A stretch of DNA of 64,000 nucleotides from Clostridia bacterium (GCA_017512025.1 JAFWHH010000017.1:1-64000); one strand, 5' to 3'; numbered from the stretch's first letter, positions 18,637 through 27,947 are shown. A program made the numbers and translations. The notes: generated from the letters alone by a model not told the origin.

Positions 18637-18882
18637 ATGAGTGAGGAAGAAATTTTTGAAAAGTTCAAAAAAATAGTTGTTGAGCAATTAGGTGTTGACG
18701 AAGAGCATGTAACCAAAGAAGCAACATTTGTTGATGATTTATCTGCTGATTCATTAGATATTGTCGAATTGATAATGGCAATTGAAGAAGAATTTGAAAT
18801 AGAGATTCCAGATACAGATGCAGAAAAAATAGTGACAGTTGGAGATGTAGTTGACTACATAAAGGACAAGAAAAATAATTAA
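18637..18882 (+). CDS. acpP: Acyl carrier protein
   Basis: Carries growing acyl chains on a phosphopantetheine arm attached to the Ser of the DSLD motif ([20 protein letters not shown], residues about 32-51). It is acidic, 81 residues long, and has the four-helix pattern. It ends the fatty-acid operon; a terminator follows immediately. AAGGAGGTG precedes the ATG, a strong site fitting the high expression of ACP. Confidence 0.96.
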   Translation: MSEEEIFEKFKKIVVEQLGVDEEHVTKEATFVDDLSADSLDIVELIMAIEEEFEIEIPDTDAEKIVTVGDVVDYIKDKKNN

Positions 18883-18889
18883 TAAAAAA

Positions 18890-18924
18890 GGCTTTCAAAT
18901 CTCAAAGATTTGAAAGTCTTTTTT
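18890..18924 (+). terminator. Terminator of the fatty-acid operon
   Basis: The stem GGCTTTCAAATCT/AGATTTGAAAGTC is followed by a T run just past acpP. Confidence 0.88.
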
Positions 18925-18952
18925 GCGATTAACATGTAAAGATTTCAACAAT

Positions 18953-18980
18953 ATTACATTTTGATTACATTTATGTTACA
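18953..18980. promoter_or_regulatory. Triple WalR/OmpR-type direct repeat upstream of T7SS
   Basis: The plus strand reads ATTACA, ATTACA and GTTACA, with TTACA starting at 18954, 18965 and 18976, a period of exactly 11 bp. On the minus strand this is TGTAAC-N5-TGTAAT-N5-TGTAAT, matching the published WalR consensus TGTWAH-N5-TGTWAH; PhoP boxes have a similar period. A single TGTAAA lies at 18935-18940. The array ends 14 bp before the -35 element of the downstream promoter, a normal activator position. Confidence 0.6.
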
Positions 18981-18994
18981 TTAGCCAAAAATAC

Positions 18995-19023
18995 TTGAAA
19001 ATAAAGAGAATTATTTGTATTCT
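18995..19023 (+). promoter_or_regulatory. Promoter of the T7SS cluster
   Basis: TTGAAA and TATTCT are separated by 17 bases, about 65 bases before the first T7SS gene. The -10 begins 38 bp after the end of the 11-bp-period repeat array. Confidence 0.6.
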
Positions 19024-19088
19024 AATCTCAAGTATGTAAGGTAAAATACTTACAATGAAAATTTATTTCAAATTTAGGAGGTTTAATT

Positions 19089-19691
19089 ATGGAAGTAAAT
19101 TACAAGGATATGCCAGGAAAGGCAACAACAATGCAAAATTTAGGAAAGGCTTTAAACAAAGAATTATCAACAGCTTGGACAAGTGTTAACGAACTACGTT
19201 CAACATGGCATGGTGTTAGATACAATACTTTAATAGCTTTATTCAACAAAGTAACTCCAGCTGTAAACAAAATATTAACATTAGTTATATGCACAATACC
19301 AGATCAATTAGGAACAATTGCTAGAAACTATTCAATAGTTGATGGAGATACAGCTCCAGCAGTAGAACCAGGATCTGTTACAGCAATTGAAGCTTTAGCT
19401 GATAGTGATACAACAACAATGTCATTTGAACAAGAACCTGCAGCAGCAGTAAAATCATCAGTAAGTGGCAATTTTGATGCATCTAAAGGATATATGGATG
19501 ATATAGTTAATACATTCAACACAGTTGATTGGGTAAGTGAAGCTAGAAATAGTTACCAAGCACAACTAGAGTCATTAAAAGCAGAAATCGTAGCAGCAAT
19601 CGATGGAATTAATAAACAATACACAACATTAATGGAAGAAGCAGCAAACGATATGAGAGCTGTTGAAAATGCAAATAATGTTGCTCAATAA
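19089..19691 (+). CDS. Double WXG100-like protein (T7SS substrate/partner)
   Basis: This is a 200-residue, all-helical protein without a signal peptide, placed first in the T7SS cluster. The first 95 residues form a WXG100-like hairpin with the turn motif TWHGVRYN near residue 40. After an acidic linker rich in Ala/Thr/Glu/Pro (residues 100-140), a second helical hairpin follows with VDWVSEARNSYQ near residue 155, which aligns with the WxG turn but has Ser for Gly. It therefore looks like two WXG100 units fused in tandem, which would let one polypeptide replace the usual dimer. A GGAGG site 8 bases before the ATG and a nearby activator-type operator suggest good expression. Secretion is inferred from family and context. 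Confidence 0.72.
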   Translation: MEVNYKDMPGKATTMQNLGKALNKELSTAWTSVNELRSTWHGVRYNTLIALFNKVTPAVNKILTLVICTIPDQLGTIARNYSIVDGDTAPAVEPGSVTAIEALADSDTTTMSFEQEPAAAVKSSVSGNFDASKGYMDDIVNTFNTVDWVSEARNSYQAQLESLKAEIVAAIDGINKQYTTLMEEAANDMRAVENANNVAQ

Positions 19692-19710
19692 TAATAATTA
19701 GGAGTAAAGT

Positions 19711-20049
19711 ATGAGTAGAACGATTGGAGAAATCGATGCGGATATTAAATTATACCAAAAGGCCAGAGATGAGTATCAAAAACTATTTGATGGTCTTGAG
19801 TCTATGATGGACGACTATAAGTTACTAAAAGAGGGTGCTGATAGTATGCATGATGGCTATTTCGCCCATTATACTGGAAACAATGATAAGACAAATTCTG
19901 GAATGGAAGAGTTTGTCAACAAGGCAGTAATCGTAGGGGGCAAAATTTCAAAGCTAAAAATTGATGTGCAGAATTATATTAATCAAATTAATACAAAAGT
20001 TGACAATTTGTTACGTGAATATAATGAGGCACTCAATGATAGCAAATAA
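19711..20049 (+). CDS. Helical WXG100-like T7SS-associated protein
   Basis: Small (112 residues), charged and entirely helical, with a turn at HYTGNN near residue 54 where a WXG motif would sit. The pattern resembles the DUF5082/YwqI-type small partners that accompany LXG substrates, but I cannot assign the family with certainty. It lies 20 bp after the double-WXG gene and 21 bp before the 597-aa protein gene, so it is in the same transcript and probably forms a complex with one of them. AGGAG precedes the ATG. Confidence 0.6.
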   Translation: MSRTIGEIDADIKLYQKARDEYQKLFDGLESMMDDYKLLKEGADSMHDGYFAHYTGNNDKTNSGMEEFVNKAVIVGGKISKLKIDVQNYINQINTKVDNLLREYNEALNDSK

Positions 20050-20069
20050 GTATATGAGAGGAAGAGAGT

Positions 20070-21863
20070 ATGAGTACTATTGATCTTGAATATTTCGAGA
20101 ATGAATTTGAACTTGAAAAAGATTTTATGATAAAAACGATTACTAATTTAGCAGGTAAACTAGAATCACTCAATGTTCCTAATATAAGCTTAAGCATTGG
20201 TCCAGGTCCAGATTGTCGTTCGGGCATTAGAGAAATAGATGATGCACTATATGATATAGATGGCCAATTAGGTGCAATGGGTGTAATTGCAGACGTAGAA
20301 ACTATGGTTGCTGGTTACAAAAATGCTGAGCAATATGCATTAGGTGCTACTATTACTCTAGAGGCTGGAACAAGATATACGGAGAATAGTATGGGTCAAG
20401 GGAGATCTAATACAATTCGTGAAGACAACATTTATGCAAGACCCGATGATGAGTATGTTGTTAAATACATTGCTATATATGCAAATGGAAATTATAAATA
20501 CAATATGATACTGGGCAAAGAAAAAGAAGGCATGACAGTTGATGAGAAGATTGCAGAGCTAAAAAGTAAAGGTTTGATTGGTGAAAATGATACTATTACG
20601 ATTGCTCAAGGTATTACTAAAAAAATAGATGATAAGGGTACATTAGGAGATATTGGATGGCTAAAGCAGGTTGAATACACTCCTAAAGAACCAAATGTAC
20701 AAAATACACAAAACACACAAAATGAACACCAAGTGACGCAAGAACAAGTATTAGAACAGATAAAAAAACAAGATGAAGAGGGTATTGGATACAACGAAAA
20801 GTATGATGTTAACAAAGATGGAAAAGTCAGCCTAGATGATATTTATGAAATACCTGAAATAAGTATAGATAATGCAATAGAAAAAATGGAAAGAAATGCA
20901 TCATCTCGTGGGATATATCCAGAACATATAGAAATAACTACTAAAGACGATATCCTTATCGTTTGCAGTCCAGGACCAGATGGTTCGTATGATCATGAAG
21001 AACTTAAAAAGTTACTTACTACAGCAGGCGAGGGTGCAGCTATCAAAGAGTATTATGCTGATGGTACTACAGAGGAGTATACAAGAAATAATGTAGTAGA
21101 AGTAGACACAACAGCTACTAGCGCTGACAGAAACACAGAAACTACAGCTGAATATACTCCTGATAGTAACGATGCACAAGTACAAGATAAAAAAACAACA
21201 GCTCAAGAGATATTAGATCATTTTGATGGTCTTGTGGAAAATGAAGGATTTCCATATAAATTAGAGATATATTATTATAATCCTACTTTGGGTAGAACTG
21301 ATACTATTATCAAGGAACCAGATGCAAATGGATACTACGACAGAGAAGAGCTAGAGCGCATTATAAATGCTGCTGGAGAAGTACAAGTCAATGGATTTTA
21401 TCAAAATGGGTCATTACACTCTTCACAAACACGTAATTTTCATTTTGTTAATGGTGATGATTCTAGAGTTGATAGTGAACAACCAGCACAAACAACAGTT
21501 GCGAATAACGGTAATAATCCTACAACAGGAACTACAAATAGCAGTACAACTACTACAACAACAGCTACAAGTTCAACTCAAGTAGGTACAGCTACTGAAG
21601 CACAGACAACCGCACCTGCTAATAATCCAACACCACAAACTGGTACTGCCAATAATAGTACAACAACTACTACGACAACTGTTAATGGTAACGTGACCAA
21701 GGTAAGAACAGATGAAGAGTGGGCGAAGTTTAATGCTATCAAAGCTGGAATGGGAGAAACCGAAGCAGCGTATGCAAGTGACGAATACATTTGGTCAATA
21801 GTTGATAGTAACAAATCAGGTTCTGATAGCAATACTACATCAGGTGGAGGACATCATCGTTAA
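20070..21863 (+). CDS. Large T7SS-cluster protein with repeats and Thr-rich tail
   Basis: I do not recognise this 597-residue protein as a known family. The first 95 residues are helical and may be a T7SS targeting module. Residues about 255-270 contain a calcium-loop motif, DVNKDGKVSLDDI, like the first half of a dockerin. Two degenerate repeats follow (about 285-345 and 390-455), sharing a pattern of DGSYDHEELKKLL...AGE...YYADG against NGYYDREELERII...AGE...FYQNG. Residues about 480-560 are Thr/Ser/Asn-rich linker with TTTTT runs, and the carboxy terminus ends GGGHHR. There is no signal peptide. Gene position implies a secreted substrate or surface partner of EssC. A hairpin with a T run follows. 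Confidence 0.6.
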   Translation: MSTIDLEYFENEFELEKDFMIKTITNLAGKLESLNVPNISLSIGPGPDCRSGIREIDDALYDIDGQLGAMGVIADVETMVAGYKNAEQYALGATITLEAGTRYTENSMGQGRSNTIREDNIYARPDDEYVVKYIAIYANGNYKYNMILGKEKEGMTVDEKIAELKSKGLIGENDTITIAQGITKKIDDKGTLGDIGWLKQVEYTPKEPNVQNTQNTQNEHQVTQEQVLEQIKKQDEEGIGYNEKYDVNKDGKVSLDDIYEIPEISIDNAIEKMERNASSRGIYPEHIEITTKDDILIVCSPGPDGSYDHEELKKLLTTAGEGAAIKEYYADGTTEEYTRNNVVEVDTTATSADRNTETTAEYTPDSNDAQVQDKKTTAQEILDHFDGLVENEGFPYKLEIYYYNPTLGRTDTIIKEPDANGYYDREELERIINAAGEVQVNGFYQNGSLHSSQTRNFHFVNGDDSRVDSEQPAQTTVANNGNNPTTGTTNSSTTTTTTATSSTQVGTATEAQTTAPANNPTPQTGTANNSTTTTTTTVNGNVTKVRTDEEWAKFNAIKAGMGETEAAYASDEYIWSIVDSNKSGSDSNTTSGGGHHR

Positions 21864-21885
21864 ATTTTTAGTTATCGATTTAAAA

Positions 21886-21902
21886 TGTCATGAAAATGTA
21901 AA
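21886..21902 (+). promoter_or_regulatory. Possible WalR-type repeat pair upstream of essC
   Basis: TGTCAT-N5-TGTAAA, period 11, with one base off the WalR consensus. TTTCCGTAGGGATAC follows about 30 bp later, resembling ATTCCGTAGTATAG at the same distance after the T4SS repeat array. It is weaker than the other two sites and overlaps the 3' region of the preceding gene. Confidence 0.35.
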
Positions 21903-21921
21903 ATGAAATAAATATGAATAT

Positions 21922-21957
21922 AAAGAATGTATTTCCGTAGGGATACATTCTTTTTTT
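21922..21957 (+). terminator. Hairpin with T run between the 597-aa gene and essC
   Basis: The stem AAAGAATGTAT/ATACATTCTTT is followed by T residues. It implies partial or complete separation of essC from the upstream genes. A TTGATT element and a TATAAT near 21995 could restart transcription for essC. Confidence 0.75.
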
Positions 21958-22034
21958 GCTCTTAATATTGATTTTACTTATGTATATATATATTTATAAT
22001 TTATTTAAATTTGTATTAAGGAGGAGGCAATACT

Positions 22035-25000
22035 ATGTTAGTTTCATTAATAGGATACGACAAGCTATTAACGACTACTTTACCTGAGGTTCCTGAGGGA
22101 GTCTATTGGGTTAAAGGTAATAACGAGAAAAAGTTAGTTAGCATTGAAAGTAAAGTTAATGAATGGTATGTAACAAGCAATAAATCTGCGAGATTAGTAA
22201 ATTCTCAAGCAGTTGTTTTTAAAGATGGCAAAATGATGTTGATACCAAACAAAGACTCATATATTAATAAAATTACATTGAAAAACAATGAAACTCATTT
22301 TATTGCTTTTGAAAAGAGTGAAGAGGTTTGTGTTTTACACTGCTCAGAAGTATATGAAAAAGACTTGATGCATTTTATGATTAAAGATCATGCCGAGATT
22401 AGCATCGGTAAAAATGCAGACTGTGATATTTCATATACACATTCACTAGTTGAAGGAAAACATGCAAGAATTTTCTTTGAAAATGACACATGGAAATTAG
22501 AGAATTTAGATCAAAAATATGGAACATATGTAAATGGATATGTTGTTAAAGATAAAGTTAAAAAGCTAACAAGCGGTGATGTAATATTCATAATGGGATT
22601 AAAGATTATATTAGTTGGAGATGGTATATTCGTTAATAATCCAATGGATAAAATGAAATATCTTTTGAGGGCTCTTGTGCCAACTAAAGATGTTCAAGAA
22701 GTTAAGAATAATAAGGATGAAGATGAGAATGCTATTCCTGATCTATATACAGATAAGGATTATTTCTCAAGAGCTCCAAGAATTGTTACAAAGATTGAGA
22801 AAGAGAAGGTTGTTATTGATTCACCACCAGCAGCACAATCAAATAACCAAATGCCTGCCATATTAACTATGGGTTCTACATTGTCAATGGGTGTTATGAC
22901 CATGATGACAATGTATACAACAATGTCTGCAATTAATAATAATCAAGCTACTCTTAAAGAGAGCATGCCAAGATTAATAATGTCTGGTATGATGCTTATT
23001 TCAATGATTTTGATTCCAATTCTAACCAGAATTTGGGAAAATCATGAAAAGAAGAGATTTGAAGTAAAACGTCAACGTAGATATAGAAAATATATTAATG
23101 GAAAAATCGTTAAGATTAACGGAATTATGGATGAACAGAGAGCAATCCTTAACGAGAACCATGTAAAAGCTGAGGAGTGCGAGAAAATAGTACTAGAAAA
23201 AGATGCACGTCTATGGGAAAGAAAGATTGAAGATCATGACTTCTTAGCAATAAGAGCTGGTACTGGAGATGTGCCATTAGATATAGACGTAACATATCCA
23301 AATGAGTCATTTGCAATGGAAGATGACAACTTAGTGGAAATACTAAACTCTATTGCTACTCAATCTAGAATTCTTGATAATGCTCCAATAGCAGTATCAC
23401 TTGCACAAAAGAATATTTCTTCAGTTATTGTTCAAAACGATGAAGTTAAGCAAAGATATATGAAGAATATAATTATGCAATTAGTTGCATTACATAGTTA
23501 TATTGATCTAAAAATAGTATTTTTAGTAAAAGAAGATAAGCAAGGTCAATGGGACTATGTAAATATGTTACCTCATGTATGGAACTCAAATAATCAAATT
23601 AGATTCTTTGCTGATAACTCAAATGATATGAAGACAGTATCTAGATATCTTGAGGAAACTCTTGAGGCAAGAACAGAAGTAGCAAATGGTAATAATGTTG
23701 ATTATAAACAATTTGCTCCATATTATTTAATTATAACTGATGATTATAAGCAAATTGAAAACTTAAAGATAATTGTTGATGTATTAAAACTTAAACAAAA
23801 TTTAGGATTCAGCTTATTATGTGTTACAAATGATTTAACACAGCTTCCAAATGAATGTAAAACATTCATTACAATTGAGGATACAGGTTGTAAGATATTT
23901 GAAAGTGAAAATTCTGCTACAACACAAAAAGAATTCTCAATTGATGAAGATAGAGATTGGGATTTTGCTGGAGTATCAAAAGTATTAAGCAATATACCAA
24001 TTAAATATGCAAGTTCTGGAAGCAGCTTATTACCAGATAGTTATACATTCTTAGAGATGTATGATGTTGGTCGTGTTGAACAATTAAACGTTTACGATAG
24101 ATGGAAAAATAATGATACAACAATGTCATTACAAGCTCCTGTTGGTATAGATGCAACAGGTATACCAATTTCATTAGACGTTCACGAAAAATACCATGGA
24201 CCACATGGATTAATTGCAGGTTCTACAGGTTCTGGTAAGAGTGAATTTATAATAACTTACATATTATCACTTGCAATTAATTATCACCCAGATGATGTTA
24301 ATTTCGTACTTATAGACTATAAGGGTGGTGGACTTGCAGGTGCATTCCAAAAAAGAGATATTAAACTACCACACTTAGTTGGTACAATTACAAACATTGA
24401 TACTGTTGGACTTCAAAGATCACTTGCTTCAATCCAAAGTGAGCTTAGAAAGAGACAGATTCAATTTAATAAAGCTAGAGATTTAACAGATGAAAGTACA
24501 ATCGATATTTATAAATATCAAAAACTATATCATGATGGAATAGTTAAGAAGCCAATTCCACACTTATTTATAATCTGTGATGAGTTTGCTGAGCTTAAAC
24601 AACAACAACCAGATTTCATGGATGAGTTAATTAGTGTTGCCAGAATTGGACGTTCACTTGGTGTGCACTTGATTCTTGCTACGCAAAAGCCAGCTGGTAT
24701 AGTAAACGACCAAATCCGTAGTAACAGCAAGTTCGGTGTTTGTCTAAAAGTACAAGATAGATCTGATAGTGTTGACGTTATTAAGAGACCAGATGCTGCT
24801 AAATTAAAGAGAGCAGGACAGTTTTTCTTAAATGTTGGTAATGATGAATTATTTGTACTAGGACAATCAGGATGGGCTGGAGCTGGATACTTCCCTTCAG
24901 ATATCACAAAGAGAGAGATAGATACATCTATTGAATTTATTTCTAAAACTGGTGCACCAATAAAGAAAATGAATAATACAGCTAAGAAAAAGGTTGAGAA

Positions 25001-26621
25001 GAGTAAGGGAGATCAGTTAACAAATATAGTAGAACATATTTGCAATATAGCAAAAGAAAAGGGAATAGTTGAAGAGCAAATGTGGCTTGAGAGTATTCCA
25101 GAATCAATTTATATAAAGAACTTGAGAAAGAAGTATAAATTTAAACCAGAAAAGAATGTTATTAATCCAATTATTGGTGAATATGATGATCCATCAAACC
25201 AAAAACAAGGAATATTAACTTTAAATTATACTGAAGATGGAAATACGATGATTTATGGTAGTGCTGATAGTGGTAAGGAGTTACTAGTATCATCAATTAT
25301 CTACGATACAATCACTACACACTCTTCAGATGAGGTTGCATTCTATGTTCTTGATTTTGGTAGTGAAGCACTTAAGGTGTTTAGTGGAGCTCCTCAAGTT
25401 GGAGATATTGTAACTGTAAATGATAATGAAAGAGTTGCAAGATTAATAGAGATGCTTAAGAAAGAAATGGAAGAAAGAAAGAAAATTCTTTCTGAGTACA
25501 ATGGAGATTATAATCTATACTTAAGTACAAGTGGTAAAAAAATGCCAACACTTATGGTTATTATTAATAACTACGCAGCATTTGCTGAAAACTATGCTGA
25601 CTTTGAAGAGGATATTCAAACAATAACAAGAGAATGTACTAAGTGTGGAATTATCTTTACAATAACAGCAAGTTCATACAGAGATATTAGATTCCGTCTA
25701 ATTCAAAACTTTAAACAAAAACTTGCACTTCAACTTAACAATGATGACGATTACTTATACATTTTTGATAAGCTTGGAAAGAAGAGAGCATCAGCTCTAT
25801 ATGGTAGAGGTTTAGTTCCAATTGGTAACGAAATATATGAATTCCAAACAGCAAAAGTATGTGATACAGAAAAGCAGGGAGATTATATTAAAAATATTAC
25901 GCAAAAACTTAGAGAAGTTGATAAACATACCGCAAAACATATTCCAATTATGCCTGAGGTTGTTACTATTGAACATATTAAAGATAAGATTGGATCAATT
26001 AATGCTCTACCAATCGGTATAAACAAAAGAACTCTTGGAGTTGCAACTTATGACTTTAAGAAAGCTCCAGTTAATATTGTTACATCAAAAGACTTTGATT
26101 TAGCAGTATTATTTGCAGATAACCTTGTAGAAGTAGCTAAGTTGATATTAAATATTGAAGTTGTTAAATTTAGTCCAAAAGATAATTTTGATGACTTCAT
26201 GAAGAATTTTGATTTAGTTAACCAAGCAATGATTAATAAAGATGATAAGAATCAAAAGCCAATTCTATGTATCATCGAAGATATTGATAAATTTGGTAAC
26301 TCATTACCAACAGGAATAAATGAACTAGAGAATCTATTTAGAACTGCTGCAGAAACACAAAATTGTAATTTTATTCTTGTTGATAACGCAACTAAATTTA
26401 AAGCACATCAATTTGATTCATGGTATAAGAGCTATGTTTCAAATGATACAGGTATATGGGTTGGTAATGGTGTTGATAATCAATTTGTTATCACAACAGA
26501 AATCAACAGAAAGACCATAATCGGAAATTGTGGCCCAAGTTATGGATATATCATTAAACAAAGCGCTGGAACTCTTATCAAGTTAATAGGAATAAAAGAA
26601 AAGGGGGATGACGATGAATAA
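22035..26621 (+). CDS. essC: EssC/YukBA-type T7SS motor ATPase
   Basis: Central membrane ATPase of T7SSb, 1528 residues. An FHA domain (about residues 118-195; SIGKNADCDISYTHSLVEGK and NLDQKYGTYVNG) follows an amino-terminal FHA-like region. Two membrane segments lie at about 275-335. The first FtsK/SpoIIIE domain has an intact Walker A GSTGSGKSE near residue 729 and Walker B FIICDEFAEL near residue 848. The second has a degenerate P-loop GSADSGKE near residue 1075 (Glu in place of Ser/Thr). The third, near 1320-1500, has no recognisable P-loop. Only domain 1 is therefore clearly competent for ATP hydrolysis, as described for EssC/EccC. AAGGAGG precedes the ATG. No EssA, EssB or EsaA gene accompanies it here. 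Confidence 0.93.
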   Translation: MLVSLIGYDKLLTTTLPEVPEGVYWVKGNNEKKLVSIESKVNEWYVTSNKSARLVNSQAVVFKDGKMMLIPNKDSYINKITLKNNETHFIAFEKSEEVCVLHCSEVYEKDLMHFMIKDHAEISIGKNADCDISYTHSLVEGKHARIFFENDTWKLENLDQKYGTYVNGYVVKDKVKKLTSGDVIFIMGLKIILVGDGIFVNNPMDKMKYLLRALVPTKDVQEVKNNKDEDENAIPDLYTDKDYFSRAPRIVTKIEKEKVVIDSPPAAQSNNQMPAILTMGSTLSMGVMTMMTMYTTMSAINNNQATLKESMPRLIMSGMMLISMILIPILTRIWENHEKKRFEVKRQRRYRKYINGKIVKINGIMDEQRAILNENHVKAEECEKIVLEKDARLWERKIEDHDFLAIRAGTGDVPLDIDVTYPNESFAMEDDNLVEILNSIATQSRILDNAPIAVSLAQKNISSVIVQNDEVKQRYMKNIIMQLVALHSYIDLKIVFLVKEDKQGQWDYVNMLPHVWNSNNQIRFFADNSNDMKTVSRYLEETLEARTEVANGNNVDYKQFAPYYLIITDDYKQIENLKIIVDVLKLKQNLGFSLLCVTNDLTQLPNECKTFITIEDTGCKIFESENSATTQKEFSIDEDRDWDFAGVSKVLSNIPIKYASSGSSLLPDSYTFLEMYDVGRVEQLNVYDRWKNNDTTMSLQAPVGIDATGIPISLDVHEKYHGPHGLIAGSTGSGKSEFIITYILSLAINYHPDDVNFVLIDYKGGGLAGAFQKRDIKLPHLVGTITNIDTVGLQRSLASIQSELRKRQIQFNKARDLTDESTIDIYKYQKLYHDGIVKKPIPHLFIICDEFAELKQQQPDFMDELISVARIGRSLGVHLILATQKPAGIVNDQIRSNSKFGVCLKVQDRSDSVDVIKRPDAAKLKRAGQFFLNVGNDELFVLGQSGWAGAGYFPSDITKREIDTSIEFISKTGAPIKKMNNTAKKKVEKSKGDQLTNIVEHICNIAKEKGIVEEQMWLESIPESIYIKNLRKKYKFKPEKNVINPIIGEYDDPSNQKQGILTLNYTEDGNTMIYGSADSGKELLVSSIIYDTITTHSSDEVAFYVLDFGSEALKVFSGAPQVGDIVTVNDNERVARLIEMLKKEMEERKKILSEYNGDYNLYLSTSGKKMPTLMVIINNYAAFAENYADFEEDIQTITRECTKCGIIFTITASSYRDIRFRLIQNFKQKLALQLNNDDDYLYIFDKLGKKRASALYGRGLVPIGNEIYEFQTAKVCDTEKQGDYIKNITQKLREVDKHTAKHIPIMPEVVTIEHIKDKIGSINALPIGINKRTLGVATYDFKKAPVNIVTSKDFDLAVLFADNLVEVAKLILNIEVVKFSPKDNFDDFMKNFDLVNQAMINKDDKNQKPILCIIEDIDKFGNSLPTGINELENLFRTAAETQNCNFILVDNATKFKAHQFDSWYKSYVSNDTGIWVGNGVDNQFVITTEINRKTIIGNCGPSYGYIIKQSAGTLIKLIGIKEKGDDDE

Positions 26622-26868
26622 TAAAGTAATAGTGAAATTATATGTTCCAACTATAGAAAAAAAGTTTGACATCTGGATTCCTCTAAATAAAAGAGTATGT
26701 AATGTAATCATGCTTTGTGTAAAAGCTGTTAATGAATTTAGTCGAGGGTACTATAAGCCAGATAAATTACCAGCATTATATGATAGGGAAACGGCTATAC
26801 CATACGATGTAAATTTAACAGTTAGAGAGACTACAATTAGAAATGGTACAGAACTTATATTAATGTAA
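26614..26868 (+). CDS. esaB: EsaB/YukD ubiquitin-like T7SS protein
   Basis: Ubiquitin-fold cytoplasmic protein of about 84 residues, required or regulatory in T7SSb. It shows the expected pattern: a beta hairpin (VIVKLYVPTIEKKFDIWIPL), one helix (VCNVIMLCVKAVNEFS), and the closing strand NGTELILM. The gene overlaps the end of essC by 8 bases, which indicates coupling. The ATG at 26614 is preferred over 26608 because the GGGGG ribosome binding site lies 7-8 bases before it. It is the last gene of the cluster, closed by a bidirectional terminator. Confidence 0.88.
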   Translation: MNNKVIVKLYVPTIEKKFDIWIPLNKRVCNVIMLCVKAVNEFSRGYYKPDKLPALYDRETAIPYDVNLTVRETTIRNGTELILM

Positions 26869-26872
26869 AATA

Positions 26873-26905
26873 AAAATAGTTCCAAATTTTATTTGGAACT
26901 ATTTT
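26873..26905. terminator. Bidirectional terminator between esaB and ttcA-like gene
   Basis: The stem AAATAGTTCCAAAT/ATTTGGAACTATTT has T-rich sequence on both strands and lies between convergent genes, overlapping the last codons of the minus-strand gene. Confidence 0.8.
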
Positions 26906-27614
26906 CTTTTTCCCATCCTTTTATATTACTTCTTTGGATTGCACCATATAAATTTTCTCTAACTCTTGGAATATCTTTTTGGAATTGATAAATAAGATTT
27001 TTCATATCTTCCCTTTTAGACACTCCATCCATTGGACAAACTTTTGGCATGACTGGTAAATTGTTTTTCTTAGCAAATGATCTAATATATTTTTCTGGAG
27101 CATATATTAAAGGTCTAATTAATGTTATGCCAGAACGATCCATATAGCTCATAGGAGCAAATGTAGATATTGAACCACCATATAGTAGGTTAAGCATAAA
27201 AGTCTCTAATACGTCATCCTCGTTATGACCAAGGGCTATCTTATTACAACCCTCTCTAATAGCTACACTATTTAATATACCACGTCTTAAATTAGCACAT
27301 AAAGAGCATGGATTTTTTTCGTTTCTAACATCAAAAACAATTGCTTTAATATCTGTCTTCTCAACTACATATTTTATTTCTTTTTCAGCACATAATTTCT
27401 CAAGTTCTGATGTATCAAATTCATCAAAACCAGGGTTAATTGTAACTGCTATTATTTCAAATTTCTTCGGAAAGAATATTTGAAGATTTTTTAGTGCAAG
27501 TAACATTGTTAAAGAATCCTTACCACCAGATAAAGCAACAGCGATTTTATCGCCATCTTCAATCATATTGTAATCTTCAATAGCCCTTCTCATATAACTT
27601 AATACTCTACGCAT
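26889..27614 (-). CDS. TtcA-like tRNA thiolation ATPase
   Basis: PP-loop ATPase of the TtcA/TilS group, 241 residues. The PP-loop is ALSGGKDSLTML near residue 28. CSLCANLRRG near residue 102 matches the TtcA CxxC iron-sulfur motif, and the third cluster Cys is probably in PKVCPMDG near residue 200. This favours TtcA-type 2-thiocytidine formation at tRNA position 32 over the lysidine synthetase TilS, which lacks that Cys set. It is transcribed away from the tRNA-fMet gene and has its own AGAGGTGA-type ribosome binding site. Confidence 0.85.
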   Translation of the reverse strand: MRRVLSYMRRAIEDYNMIEDGDKIAVALSGGKDSLTMLLALKNLQIFFPKKFEIIAVTINPGFDEFDTSELEKLCAEKEIKYVVEKTDIKAIVFDVRNEKNPCSLCANLRRGILNSVAIREGCNKIALGHNEDDVLETFMLNLLYGGSISTFAPMSYMDRSGITLIRPLIYAPEKYIRSFAKKNNLPVMPKVCPMDGVSKREDMKNLIYQFQKDIPRVRENLYGAIQRSNIKGWEKENSSK

Positions 27615-27729
27615 ATATTCACCTCTTAAAATATTTTAAATTATAGCATAAATTACGTAATTAGTAAATATAATTACAGTAGAGCACCATAAAAGATTTA
27701 CAAAATTTCAATAAATAGGAATATTTTTG

Positions 27730-27758
27730 TTGACATTAAATATAATAGATAGTATAAT
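27730..27758 (+). promoter_or_regulatory. Consensus promoter for tRNA-fMet
   Basis: TTGACA and TATAAT are separated by 17 bases and end 15 bases before the mature tRNA. Confidence 0.85.
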
Positions 27759-27773
27759 AATTGAGTCATACAT

Positions 27774-27849
27774 CGCGGGGTGGAGCAGTTGGCAGCTCGT
27801 TGGGCTCATAACCCAAAGGTCGGTAGTTCGAGTCTACCCCCCGCAACCA
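27774..27849 (+). tRNA. Initiator tRNA-fMet (anticodon CAT)
   Basis: The acceptor stem CGCGGGG/CCCCGCA has the initiator-specific C1-A72 mismatch. The anticodon stem ends in three consecutive G-C pairs (TTGGG-CTCATAA-CCCAA), the second initiator hallmark. CCA is encoded. A terminator follows at 27856. Confidence 0.95.
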
Positions 27850-27855
27850 CATTAA

Positions 27856-27887
27856 AAGCAAGTCATTACGACTTGCTTATTTTTTTA
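27856..27887 (+). terminator. Terminator after tRNA-fMet
   Basis: The stem AAGCAAGTC/GACTTGCTT is followed by a T run. Confidence 0.85.
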
Positions 27888-27947
27888 TTGTTTTTAAGTT
27901 GATACCATGGTAAAATGTGTAAAATATCTGGAAAAGGAATTAAGGTA

